In this document: one piece after another, positions 1-6,628 of the stretch
Numbering within the stretch: the stretch's first letter is position 1
Layout: every line of letters starts with the position of its first letter
Assembly: GCA_937920115.1 (NCBI GenBank)
Contig: CALGVF010000067.1
Coordinates: forward strand, 1 to 10,346
Direction: 5' to 3'
DNA length: 10,346 bases
DNA from: an uncultured Clostridia bacterium
Lineage (GTDB): Bacteria; Bacillota; Clostridia; Christensenellales; Borkfalkiaceae
Notes under the pieces: generated by a model
Database searches by the model: none
What the model saw: only the letters and a program-made list of their open reading frames with translations
What the model was told of the DNA's origin: nothing
Made by a program: the position numbers and the translations under genes

Positions 1-89
1 AGCAAGTCTATACTTACAACAAAATCACGCTACGATAATATTATATATACTGCCCGTGCAAAATATCGCACTTAGATTTCTAAGTAACC

Positions 90-119
90 GTGACATATAC
101 CGTGAAGAAGTTGTATAAT
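90..119 (+). promoter_or_regulatory. Sigma-A-type promoter of the membrane protein gene
   Basis: The -35 box is GTGACA (90-95) and the -10 box is a perfect TATAAT (114-119), with an 18-bp spacer. The start codon lies about 58 nt downstream of the -10. Two features suggest regulation. A direct repeat CCGTGA occurs at 88-93 and 100-105, overlapping the -35 and the spacer. A 7-bp inverted repeat, ACTTAGA-TT-TCTAAGT (70-85), sits just upstream. The boxes are seen directly; the idea that the repeats bind a regulator is inference. Confidence 0.7.
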
Positions 120-177
120 AATTATGTTGAATAAATGAAAAGGTTTTTCAATGGAAAAAATTAAAGGAGAAGAAAAA

Positions 178-1833
178 ATGAAAAACGCTAGCAAAATAGT
201 TACGCTCGTATTCAATATTCTCATAGGCGCTCTCAGCATTATGGCGATTGTCGGATACGTAGTAATGCCGTTCTGGACGATTTCGGTCGGCGTAAAATTC
301 ACGCCCGAAACCAAAGAAGCGATTATGAAAATCGTTGACCAATCGTTAAACGGAGATTCGGGGAATACCGCCTACATAGACGGTAAGGTAAACGGTTCGC
401 CCGTTCTTATGTCGGCTAACCTCAAAACGGGGGGCGAAACCGAAAACGGCAACGGAAACGGCGACTCGTCTAAAAATAAAGATACCGAAATGACGAGAAA
501 AATTATCGAAGCCCTGCTCGACAACTTCGCAAACGACAAAGTAGACGTTTCCGTTCCGATTAAATTCAGCACGTCGGCTATTTTCAGTTCGCTCACCGCG
601 AAAGACTCTACGCCCGTAGACAAAATTATTCGTTCGGCGGTTAAGGAGTCTATGGACGACAAGCACCTCGACAAAATCATTACCGACGTTACGAAGAGTA
701 CCGCAAAGGCAATGGTAGATATTATCCCCACCCTGCTCACCGACGAACAAGCGGCTGATTTCGAGGAAGGCATGGAATATATCGGACTTGACGAAGACTA
801 CGTTAAAGAACAAGCCGCTGAACTCGCAGAAGCATTGACGACGGGTAAGAATACCAAAAACGGACAGAATAAAACGCTTACGAAAGACGGCTTCACGGAA
901 GATTATCTCATTCCGCTTATGGAAGACATAATGACCAAGGCTTCCGACCCCTCGAAATCTCAGTATGCGAGGGAGGGCAACGACGTTTATGCGGATATGA
1001 ACAAAACCATATTCGGCATGAGAGAAGAAAATAACGCTTCCGATTTCAAAAAGGCAAATGAAAATTCTTCCGAAACGTATGAAAGAGCGATGTATAACGG
1101 CGAAAACTACTTCGAGATGAAAAACGGCAAGAAAGTCATCAACGCCGAGGGAAGAAACATTATCAAAAAACTCTTCAAAGAACAGGCGTTTGACACTATC
1201 TGGAAAGATACCGACAATATTAAACTCGACACCGACACTTTGAAAAAACTCATTCAAGACGCTATCGGCGACGATTCGTCGAAGAACCCCGACGGCAATA
1301 ACACGGGAAACGCTATGGGATATAAACTCGCAGGAACCGCTACTTTGGCAATCGTCGGCTATACGGCGGCGGCGACCGAAGAGGGCGGAAACGGCGAAAA
1401 TACCGAAGAAACTACCGACGTTACCGACGAACTCGCGGACAATCTCACGGCTCAGATAGACGAAAACACGAGAAACGTTCTTATGATAGTAATGAAAGTT
1501 CTCGCAGGACTTCTTATCTTCTCGGTTGTCGTATGGGCGTACCAACTCGTAAAAGTAATAGTCAACACTCTCACGGGTAAAATGAGAACGAAAATGAAAC
1601 TTTCGATTTGGTGCGGTTGGTATCCGTTTATGTTCTTCGCGTTGATTCCGAACATTGCGCTTCTCGCACTTCGCAAAGGCTGGATACCGGGACTTCCCGC
1701 AGAGACTGCAAGCACGTTAAGCCTTATCAAACTCACGTTCAATTCGAGCGGAATGTTTGCGTTTATAGCGGCTATGGCGTTCATAGTGATATGGATACCC
1801 TACAAGATATTCGCTAAAAAAGCGAGAGACTGA
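178..1833 (+). CDS. Unrecognised four-TM membrane protein with large extracytoplasmic domain
   Basis: I recognise no family. The 551-residue product has a hydrophobic N-terminal segment (about residues 8-30), a hydrophilic, Asp/Glu/Lys-rich region of roughly 400 residues, and three C-terminal membrane segments (about 434-458, 478-498, 525-544), ending in a basic KKARD tail. The large middle part would lie outside the membrane if the first helix is a signal anchor. It contains two low-complexity acidic linkers rich in Gly, Asn and Glu, around residues 85-105 and 400-425. No catalytic motif is visible. An in-frame ATG at 151 would give nine extra residues, but the AAAGGAGA ribosome site (163-170) lies between it and the ATG at 178, so 178 is chosen. 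The gene appears monocistronic: it has its own promoter and a terminator directly behind it. A surface sensor, envelope scaffold or transporter accessory are all possible, and none can be preferred. Confidence 0.9.
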   Translation: MKNASKIVTLVFNILIGALSIMAIVGYVVMPFWTISVGVKFTPETKEAIMKIVDQSLNGDSGNTAYIDGKVNGSPVLMSANLKTGGETENGNGNGDSSKNKDTEMTRKIIEALLDNFANDKVDVSVPIKFSTSAIFSSLTAKDSTPVDKIIRSAVKESMDDKHLDKIITDVTKSTAKAMVDIIPTLLTDEQAADFEEGMEYIGLDEDYVKEQAAELAEALTTGKNTKNGQNKTLTKDGFTEDYLIPLMEDIMTKASDPSKSQYAREGNDVYADMNKTIFGMREENNASDFKKANENSSETYERAMYNGENYFEMKNGKKVINAEGRNIIKKLFKEQAFDTIWKDTDNIKLDTDTLKKLIQDAIGDDSSKNPDGNNTGNAMGYKLAGTATLAIVGYTAAATEEGGNGENTEETTDVTDELADNLTAQIDENTRNVLMIVMKVLAGLLIFSVVVWAYQLVKVIVNTLTGKMRTKMKLSIWCGWYPFMFFALIPNIALLALRKGWIPGLPAETASTLSLIKLTFNSSGMFAFIAAMAFIVIWIPYKIFAKKARD

Positions 1834-1874
1834 TTGACCGATAAACAAATACAAAAGGCTATACGCCTCGACGA

Positions 1875-1919
1875 AAAACGCCGTAATTCTATCCTTTTCG
1901 GGTAAAATTACGGCGTTTT
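1875..1919. terminator. Bidirectional intrinsic terminator between convergent genes
   Basis: Perfect 14-bp inverted repeat, AAAACGCCGTAATT (1875-1888) and its complement (1906-1919), with a 17-nt loop. The A-run on one side and T-run on the other provide a U-tract in both directions. It lies 41 nt after the stop of the plus-strand membrane protein gene and 13 nt beyond the stop of the minus-strand phosphoesterase gene, so it can serve both. Confidence 0.9.
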
Positions 1920-1931
1920 AATTTTGTTCGT

Positions 1932-2996
1932 TCAGTCTATTTCTCTGCCCGATAAGGCTTTTAAACCTATCGATATTATTCTCGACTTCTTCTCTTCCGT
2001 CTCGTCCGATTCAAGCACTCGTCTGATAAATTCGCCTTTAAGCGTGCTGTCGCCCGCGAGTTTTTCGGGGTCGATTTTCCTCACCGTCTTGTCTTTGACG
2101 TCCACGAAATAAAAATTCCCCTCGCTCAGTCTCTCCGTTTCCTCTTTAAGACCGTCGCCGTCGAACTCGATTTCGCCCGTAAGCACTATTCTGAATATGT
2201 CGCGGTCGTTGCCTTTCACGCTCTGCCTTACGATTTTATACGCTTCGTAAGCGTCTTTCGCCCCGCTTACGTCAACTTCACATTCCTCGATTTTCCTTAT
2301 GGAAGTCGGTCTGAATACGGCTTTCGCCTTGCCGATTTCCGAAATTTCGACTTCGGTAAACCCTTTTTCGCCCGTCTCGTCGAAACCTCTGCCTTCCAAA
2401 CAGCCCGAATAAGCGTATATTCCCCGCTCGTCGAGTCTGCCCGTCATATAGGTATGCAGATGCCCGAGAGCGAGATAATCGATATTTTTATTTTTGAGTT
2501 TAAGTAAATTTACTTTGTCTTTCCCGCTCGTATCGCCTTTCTGTCCGTGCAATATGACTACGTTTATTCTATTTTCGTCGAGTTTCAACGACGAATACAT
2601 AGAAACGGCGTTTTCGGGAGCGATTTCTATGCCCGTGAAAACGATTTCGCCGTAGTCGTAACTCGTCCATTCTTTCGAGAAAGTTTTAAGGTTCGGCAAA
2701 TCCTCTTCGACGTACGATTCCATGACGTCGTGATTGCCCCTTAAATACAGAAAGTCTATATTCGGATTGTTCCTCACGACGCTGTAAAAAAACTCTTTGT
2801 CTTTTTTGAACGGTCTGTCCGAGTCGAACATATCGCCCGCCAAAACCACTACTTTTATATCGGCTTTCGCCGCGTATTCGATTGCGTTTTTAAACGCCGC
2901 CCTTATCTCAGACTTCCGCTCTTCGGTTTTGTCCTGCGGGAGTTTCGCCTCGATTTTAGAACCCAAGTGAACGTCCGCCAAGTGTAAAAATTTCAT
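1932..2996 (-). CDS. SbcD/YhaO-like DNA repair metallophosphoesterase
   Basis: Calcineurin-like metallophosphoesterase of the SbcD/Mre11/YhaO type, predicted to be a two-metal (usually Mn2+) DNA nuclease subunit in the cytoplasm. All family motifs are present in order: D8-x-H10 near the N-terminus, G54-D55-x-x-D58, G87-N88-H89-D90, H150 in VVILHG, and G178-H179-L180-H181. The 354 residues leave about 120 after the catalytic domain for the capping/partner-binding region, close to the YhaO and SbcD range. The start ATG overlaps the malQ stop by 4 nt, and a GGGAG ribosome site lies inside the end of malQ, so translation is probably coupled. In known systems the partner is an SbcC/Rad50/YhaN ATPase, usually encoded next door. 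Here the gene is the last of its run, facing a convergent terminator, and no ATPase gene is in the window. The fold and motifs are certain; SbcD versus YhaO versus another phosphoesterase is not. Confidence 0.9.
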   Translation of the reverse strand: MKFLHLADVHLGSKIEAKLPQDKTEERKSEIRAAFKNAIEYAAKADIKVVVLAGDMFDSDRPFKKDKEFFYSVVRNNPNIDFLYLRGNHDVMESYVEEDLPNLKTFSKEWTSYDYGEIVFTGIEIAPENAVSMYSSLKLDENRINVVILHGQKGDTSGKDKVNLLKLKNKNIDYLALGHLHTYMTGRLDERGIYAYSGCLEGRGFDETGEKGFTEVEISEIGKAKAVFRPTSIRKIEECEVDVSGAKDAYEAYKIVRQSVKGNDRDIFRIVLTGEIEFDGDGLKEETERLSEGNFYFVDVKDKTVRKIDPEKLAGDSTLKGEFIRRVLESDETEEKKSRIISIGLKALSGREID

Positions 2997-4480
2997 TCCG
3001 CTCTCCCGTATTTTATCGCGTAACTTTTTATACGCCGTTTAGTATTCTCGTCGAAGTCGCTCGTTTTAAATCTGAACGACCAATTATCGTCCGAAAACTT
3101 CGACGGCTCGTTGATTCTCGCTTCCCCTTTGAACGCTTTTATATCGTGCATCGGAACTATCGCGATTTCGGCTTTTGACGCCAATAACAGTCTTATAGCC
3201 GTATATACGCATTCCGTTGTCGTTTTTAAAAGGGGTTTTACGCCGAGTTTTTCGCACTCCGATTTGAGGTCGGAAAGTATGACTTCTTTCTGTCTTTCGT
3301 CCGCCGCGGAGAACATTTCAGCAAGCGGCATATTGTCGTGAGTACCCGTATACGCCACGCAGTTTTCCTTGTAATTCGACGGCTTGTGTTCCCCGTACGG
3401 GTTGCCGTCGAAACAGAACGACTCGACTTTCATACCGGGGTAGCCCGTGTCCTGCATGAGTTTTCTCACGCCGTCGTCGTATACGCCCAAATCTTCGGCG
3501 ATTATGCCCGACTTAAAATCTTTAAACAATTCCGCCTTGCAGGCGTCTGCCCACTCGCCGTTTTTGGCGGTCGTTTCGCCGTATTTTATGCGGAAATATC
3601 TGTCGAAACCTCTGAAATGGTCTATTCTCACAACGTCGTAGATTAAAAAGGCTGACTTTATACGGTCTTTCCACCATTTGTAGCCGTCCGACTTCAGTCT
3701 CTCCCAATCGTAAACGGGGTTGCCCCAAAGTTGCCCGTCCGCAGAAAAGGCGTCGGGCGGCACGCCCGCGACGAATTTCGGGTCGCCGTTGTCGTCAAAT
3801 TGAAAGAGTTGTTTACCGTATTTCCACGCTTCCACGCTGTCGTAGGCGAGGTATATCGGCATATCGCCGATTATTTCCACGCCCTTTCGGTTTGCGTATC
3901 TTCTAAGCGTATTCCACTGTTTTAAAAACTCGTACTGAGTGAACAACCAAAAGTCGATTTTATTGCGATTATCCGCTATAAACCCGTCTATAAGTCGTTT
4001 ATCGTAGGTTTTATACTCTTCCCACTCGTTCCACGGCTTATACGAAAATTTCTCTTTGAGAGTCATGAACACGGCGTAATCGAAGCATCTGCCCGAATTT
4101 TTGAAATCCTGCCATTCGGGCGAATTTCCGTCGAAACGGGAAAACGCTTTTCTTAAAATCGCGGTTTTATTGAAAAACTGCTTGCCGTAGTCTATGCGTT
4201 CGCCCGAGATTAAATCGGAAGAAGAATAGTCGCCGTCCGAAAGAAGACCGTCTTGTTTTAAAAGTTCGAGGTCTATATAATAATGACAAAAAGCCTCCGA
4301 CGAACAAGGTTGATACGGACTGTTTCCGTAAGATAGCGGAAGCAGAGGGAGTACCTGCCAGAATTTTACGTCTGCGGAGGCGAGATAGTCTATGAATTTG
4401 TAAGCGTGTTTGCCCGCCGTGCCTATCCCCTCTTCGGAAGGGAGAGAAGCGAGCGGTAAAAGTATTCCGAGTTTTCTCAT
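2993..4480 (-). CDS. malQ: 4-alpha-glucanotransferase (amylomaltase, GH77)
   Basis: Disproportionating enzyme that moves alpha-1,4-glucan segments between maltodextrins and releases glucose; cytoplasmic. The 495 residues are typical of the family. Landmarks: the N-terminal GILLPLASLPS block (5-15); WQVLPL and GNSPYQ (41-57); the nucleophile D287 in RIDHFRGF; the acid/base E329 in IIAEDLG; the third carboxylate D382 in GTHDN; and the C-terminal ARINEP...NW-FR block (454-470). The stretch after SPYQ reads CSSEAFCHYYIDLE (59-72), where most members have an S-F-A-G-NPY-IDL pattern, so the acceptor-site loop is divergent. The start is fixed by the family N-terminus, although no Shine-Dalgarno is visible and a TATAAT lies only 5 nt upstream. 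No other maltodextrin gene is nearby. It shares a transcript with the downstream phosphoesterase gene (ATGA overlap). Confidence 0.96.
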   Translation of the reverse strand: MRKLGILLPLASLPSEEGIGTAGKHAYKFIDYLASADVKFWQVLPLLPLSYGNSPYQPCSSEAFCHYYIDLELLKQDGLLSDGDYSSSDLISGERIDYGKQFFNKTAILRKAFSRFDGNSPEWQDFKNSGRCFDYAVFMTLKEKFSYKPWNEWEEYKTYDKRLIDGFIADNRNKIDFWLFTQYEFLKQWNTLRRYANRKGVEIIGDMPIYLAYDSVEAWKYGKQLFQFDDNGDPKFVAGVPPDAFSADGQLWGNPVYDWERLKSDGYKWWKDRIKSAFLIYDVVRIDHFRGFDRYFRIKYGETTAKNGEWADACKAELFKDFKSGIIAEDLGVYDDGVRKLMQDTGYPGMKVESFCFDGNPYGEHKPSNYKENCVAYTGTHDNMPLAEMFSAADERQKEVILSDLKSECEKLGVKPLLKTTTECVYTAIRLLLASKAEIAIVPMHDIKAFKGEARINEPSKFSDDNWSFRFKTSDFDENTKRRIKSYAIKYGRAE

Positions 4481-4485
4481 AAGCG

Positions 4486-4491
4486 ATTATA
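4486..4491 (-). promoter_or_regulatory. Candidate -10 box for a leaderless malQ transcript
   Basis: On the minus strand a perfect TATAAT ends 5 nt before the malQ ATG, which would place the transcription start at or next to the start codon. No Shine-Dalgarno is seen there, which fits a leaderless message. Against it, no recognisable -35 box lies 16-18 nt upstream (the positions read about CGCGAT) and there is no extended -10 TGn. Confidence 0.3.
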
Positions 4492-4537
4492 GTTGTTGAT
4501 ATTAAAGTATCGCGAATATCTTTATCGTTTGCGTTGC

Positions 4538-4790
4538 GACCTCTTCCGTCAACTTCGTTGACACCTCATTTCAGCAACGAGTGACCTCTCTCGTCGGCTT
4601 CGCCGCCACTTCACCTCGGCGGCGGACGCCCCCTCTCCGTCAGACTTCGTCTGACACCTCTCCCATTTCATCGGGAGAGCATGCCCCAAAGGGGAAAGCA
4701 AGTACGGTTAGATGTTCAAGTTAAATATCTCGCCGTTCCCTTCGGGGAGGGTGGATTTTACGAGCCTGCGAGTAAAAGACGGGAGAGGTC
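4538..4790. repeat. Intergenic hairpin-rich repeat element (copy 1)
   Basis: This fills most of the 340-nt gap between radC and malQ. The ends are inverted: GACCTCTTCCGTC (4538-4550) against the complement of 4778-4790, with 12 of 13 bases matching. Between them lies a chain of small hairpins: GTCAAC-TTC-GTTGAC (4548-4562), CGCCGCC/GGCGGCG (4601-4607/4618-4624), GTCAGAC-TTC-GTCTGAC (4639-4655), CTCTCCC/GGGAGAG (4658-4664/4673-4679) and CCCC-AAA-GGGG (4684-4694). Recurrent CTTCG loops and ACCTCTC words link the units. Bases 4582-4636 recur exactly at the end of the window, so this is a genomic repeat. I infer a non-autonomous MITE- or REP-like element. The plus-strand open frame starting at 4681 inside it shows no protein character. 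Confidence 0.8.
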
Positions 4791-4798
4791 ATACCCGT
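4779..4798 (-). terminator. Weak possible terminator after radC
   Basis: Read on the minus strand, ACGGG and CCCGT form a 5-bp stem with a 10-nt loop, followed by CTTTTA. It lies about 23 nt beyond the radC stop and overlaps the edge of the repeat element. The stem is short, so termination here is only possible. Confidence 0.3.
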
Positions 4799-4820
4799 TC
4801 GGCTTGCAACTATCGCAAAA

Positions 4821-5531
4821 TCAGGCGTTGAACTTCTTTTTCGTGTATTCTTCTATTGCAGACAGTCTGCCGTCGAGTCTGTAACTGTATACGCCGTTCG
4901 ACGTCACTATTATATGGTCGTATAATTTAACGTTCGCGAGCGAGAAAAGCAGAAACATTTTCTCCGTCGCACTATCGTCCGCTTTCGACGGTTTCGCTAT
5001 TCCCGACGGGTGATTGTGGGCGACTACCACGGCGTAAGGCTTTAAATTCGCAAATGCCCTCGTAAACGGAGCGAGCGAAACGGAAACTTTGCCTTCGTCT
5101 TTATCCGTATATGTTTCACGTTTGATAATTTTGTTGCTTTTCGACAGATAAAACGCGCACACGACCTCTTCCGTGAGACCGCCCATAGAATTTACAAGGT
5201 ATTCTTTCACGCTGTCGAGACTGTAAATCTTCGTTTCGTCCTGTTTTTCCTCGTTCACTATATCGACCGTTCTGCCGACGGCGGCTAAAAAGGTCGCCGC
5301 GGCGACCCCTATTCCGTCAACCTCGGCAAGGTCGGTGGGGTCTGCGTGCAACACCTCGTTTATCGAGCCGTATTTCGCTATCAGTTTGTGGGCTTCCGAG
5401 TTTACGTTCCTTCTCGGTATCGCCTGATACAATAAAAATTCCAATAATTCGTGTTTCGTAAACGAGTCGGGGCTTTCTAAAAAACGCTCTCTCATTCTTG
5501 CCCTGTGGGCTTTGTGTAAATCCTCATTCAT
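4821..5531 (-). CDS. radC: RadC-family JAB/MPN-domain protein
   Basis: Member of the widespread RadC family, 236 residues, near the usual length. The N-terminal part has the family block KAHRARMRERF...HELLEFLLYQAIPRRN (8-42). A helix-hairpin-helix-like segment follows, with DLAEVDGIGVAAA (67-79). The C-terminal JAB/MPN domain carries the metal-binding motif H172-N-H174-P-S-G with D185 eleven residues after H174, as expected for the H-x-H-x10-D arrangement. The family was once linked to DNA repair, but that role is not supported in E. coli and the true activity is unknown; a metal-dependent hydrolase is plausible from the fold. The gene starts 14 nt after the XRE regulator gene in the same direction, so it is probably transcribed with it. 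No clear Shine-Dalgarno precedes the ATG, which fits coupling to the upstream gene. Confidence 0.95.
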   Translation of the reverse strand: MNEDLHKAHRARMRERFLESPDSFTKHELLEFLLYQAIPRRNVNSEAHKLIAKYGSINEVLHADPTDLAEVDGIGVAAATFLAAVGRTVDIVNEEKQDETKIYSLDSVKEYLVNSMGGLTEEVVCAFYLSKSNKIIKRETYTDKDEGKVSVSLAPFTRAFANLKPYAVVVAHNHPSGIAKPSKADDSATEKMFLLFSLANVKLYDHIIVTSNGVYSYRLDGRLSAIEEYTKKKFNA

Positions 5532-5545
5532 AGCAGTTAATCGAC

Positions 5546-6208
5546 TTATTGAGCCTTTTCTTTATCTTCGGTTTTCTTTTTTTCCGTATTCAGAACTTTT
5601 GAAAGCACTTTGATTTTAAAACTCATCATCGCGACTATTTCCGCAGGTATCACCACTAAGAATATCAGCGGAAAAGGTTTCCATGCGAGAAGAACTATTA
5701 AAAACGCGTCGGTGACGACCGAACATATCAGAAACGATACGGCGGCGAAATTTATGTATTTGCTCCACCACAGCGACGAGAACACCACCGCGACTATCGC
5801 GAATATCGGCAAGGGGAAAACGTAGCAATAGACTATGTTCCAACCGAGGTCGCTCGGCTTCGCTCCCTGCAAGGTTATGAAAACGACCGTTTCCAAAATG
5901 AGCATCGCGAAAAAGGTTATCGCCGTGATTAAAGACCTGTTTTTCTTCTTTATGCCCGCTGCATAAGAGGTCTGCTCTTTCGCGATTTCGTCGTTTTCAT
6001 GTTTGGTAACGAGGAAATCTATCGACACTCCGAACAGATTTGCAATGACCATAAGCACCGAAACGTCGGGTATAGACTCCCCCCTTTCCCACTTGGAAAC
6101 CGCTTTGTCCGAGTAGTTTATCTTTTCCGCAAGTTCTATCTGCGTGAGTTTCATTTGCTTGCGGAGGGCTATTAAATTCTGAGCGAAAATAATCTTTAAA
6201 TCTTCCAT
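5546..6208 (-). CDS. XRE-family regulator with membrane-spanning C-terminal domain
   Basis: Transcription regulator anchored in the membrane, 220 residues. Residues 8-62 form an HTH_3 domain of the Cro/C1 type (LRKQMKLTQIELAEKI, then SDKAVSKWERGESIPD, then LFGVSIDFLV). After a short charged linker (66-91) come four hydrophobic helices at about 92-113, 121-147, 151-175 and 177-198, and a lysine/glutamate-rich tail. The architecture is common in Firmicutes, where the signal is usually unknown. The ATG has a GAGGAC ribosome site nearby, and a promoter with a 17-bp spacer lies at 6227-6255. The gene heads a likely two-gene unit with radC. An inverted repeat just upstream of the -35 box is a candidate autoregulatory operator. 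The DNA-binding domain is certain; the target genes are not. Confidence 0.93.
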   Translation of the reverse strand: MEDLKIIFAQNLIALRKQMKLTQIELAEKINYSDKAVSKWERGESIPDVSVLMVIANLFGVSIDFLVTKHENDEIAKEQTSYAAGIKKKNRSLITAITFFAMLILETVVFITLQGAKPSDLGWNIVYCYVFPLPIFAIVAVVFSSLWWSKYINFAAVSFLICSVVTDAFLIVLLAWKPFPLIFLVVIPAEIVAMMSFKIKVLSKVLNTEKKKTEDKEKAQ

Positions 6209-6226
6209 TTTTTAGTCCTCGGGTCA

Positions 6227-6255
6227 ATTTTAGCACATTATGCCAAAAAAATCAA
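6227..6255 (-). promoter_or_regulatory. Sigma-A-type promoter of the regulator-radC unit
   Basis: On the minus strand the -35 box is TTGATT (6250-6255) and the -10 box is TAAAAT (6227-6232), separated by exactly 17 bp. The start codon is 18 nt downstream of the -10, behind a GAGGAC ribosome site. The MITE-like element ends only 14 bp upstream of the -35 box, so any upstream control sequence lies in the element. Confidence 0.7.
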
Positions 6256-6260
6256 CGATA

Positions 6261-6295
6261 AATTTGTCGTATGTCGGACAAGAATAAGACAAATT
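6261..6295. promoter_or_regulatory. Candidate operator: nested inverted repeats
   Basis: AATTTGTC (6261-6268) and its exact complement GACAAATT (6288-6295) are spaced 19 nt apart, with the small palindrome TGTCGGACA (6272-6280) near the centre. A third half site, GACAAAT, is at 6317-6323. The block sits immediately upstream of the -35 box of the XRE gene, where a regulator could bind. It also straddles the left end of the MITE-like element, so part of the symmetry may belong to the element's terminus instead. Confidence 0.4.
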
Positions 6296-6606
6296 ATGGT
6301 CTAACGACGAATTTTTGACAAATATCGCACTCTGCTCACGACTTATACGTCAAGCATTAACACGTTCACAAGCCTTATATTACCCTAAAAATACGCCGTT
6401 AGACTTGCTTGCAATCAAAACGTCGATATTTTCGATGATTTTTGGTAAAGGCGAGTGCAGAAGTACTAAACGTACTTCAAAGGAGCATTTGCCGTCAATA
6501 TTCGCAATGCGAATAATCTACCGAGGGGTCCCCTTTCAGGGGTGTCGGTATAAAGCACGGAAATAGCGGCGTTTTGGCAAAGTCTGTATTATTGTTGTCC
6601 GACATA
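6270..6606. mobile_element. MITE-like non-autonomous element, 337 bp
   Basis: The two ends are inverted copies: TATGTCGGACAA (6270-6281) matches the complement of 6595-6606 exactly, and similarity continues inward so that 24 of 29 terminal bases match. Each end begins with TA, consistent with TA target duplication as made by IS630/Tc1-mariner-type transposases. No transposase is encoded. The interior holds hairpins, notably TATTCGC-AAT-GCGAATA (6499-6515) and a two-part stem with arms TACCGA (6519-6524) and TCGGTA (6545-6550) around CCCC/GGGG (6530-6533/6539-6542). An 83-codon plus-strand frame (6315-6566) lacks a ribosome site and shows no protein family signature. Inserted between the XRE promoter and the SGNH gene. 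Mobility is inferred from end structure only; no second copy is in the window. Confidence 0.6.
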
Positions 6607-6628
6607 GTATGATTTATAGACGAAAAAG

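Noticed and set aside
61..72. 12-base word shared with 6320-6331 (AAATATCGCACT)
   Set aside because: About that many 12-base matches are expected by chance in a window of this size, and the similarity does not extend.
346..1545. 399-codon minus-strand open frame opposite the membrane protein gene
   Set aside because: It lies wholly antisense to a gene with a clear promoter, ribosome site and membrane segments. The translation is rich in Arg, Phe and Val in a way typical of a shadow frame, and it has no recognisable domain.
4538..4790. CRISPR-like or riboswitch reading of the hairpin chain
   Set aside because: The units differ in length and sequence, there is no regular repeat-spacer spacing and no cas gene, and no known riboswitch core was recognised.
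4681..4884. 67-codon plus-strand frame in the radC-malQ gap
   Set aside because: It starts inside the hairpin repeat and ends antisense to radC; no ribosome site or protein signature.
6315..6566. 83-codon plus-strand frame inside the MITE-like element
   Set aside because: No Shine-Dalgarno, no family signature, and it runs across the internal hairpins of the element. A conserved small protein cannot be excluded without a search across element copies.
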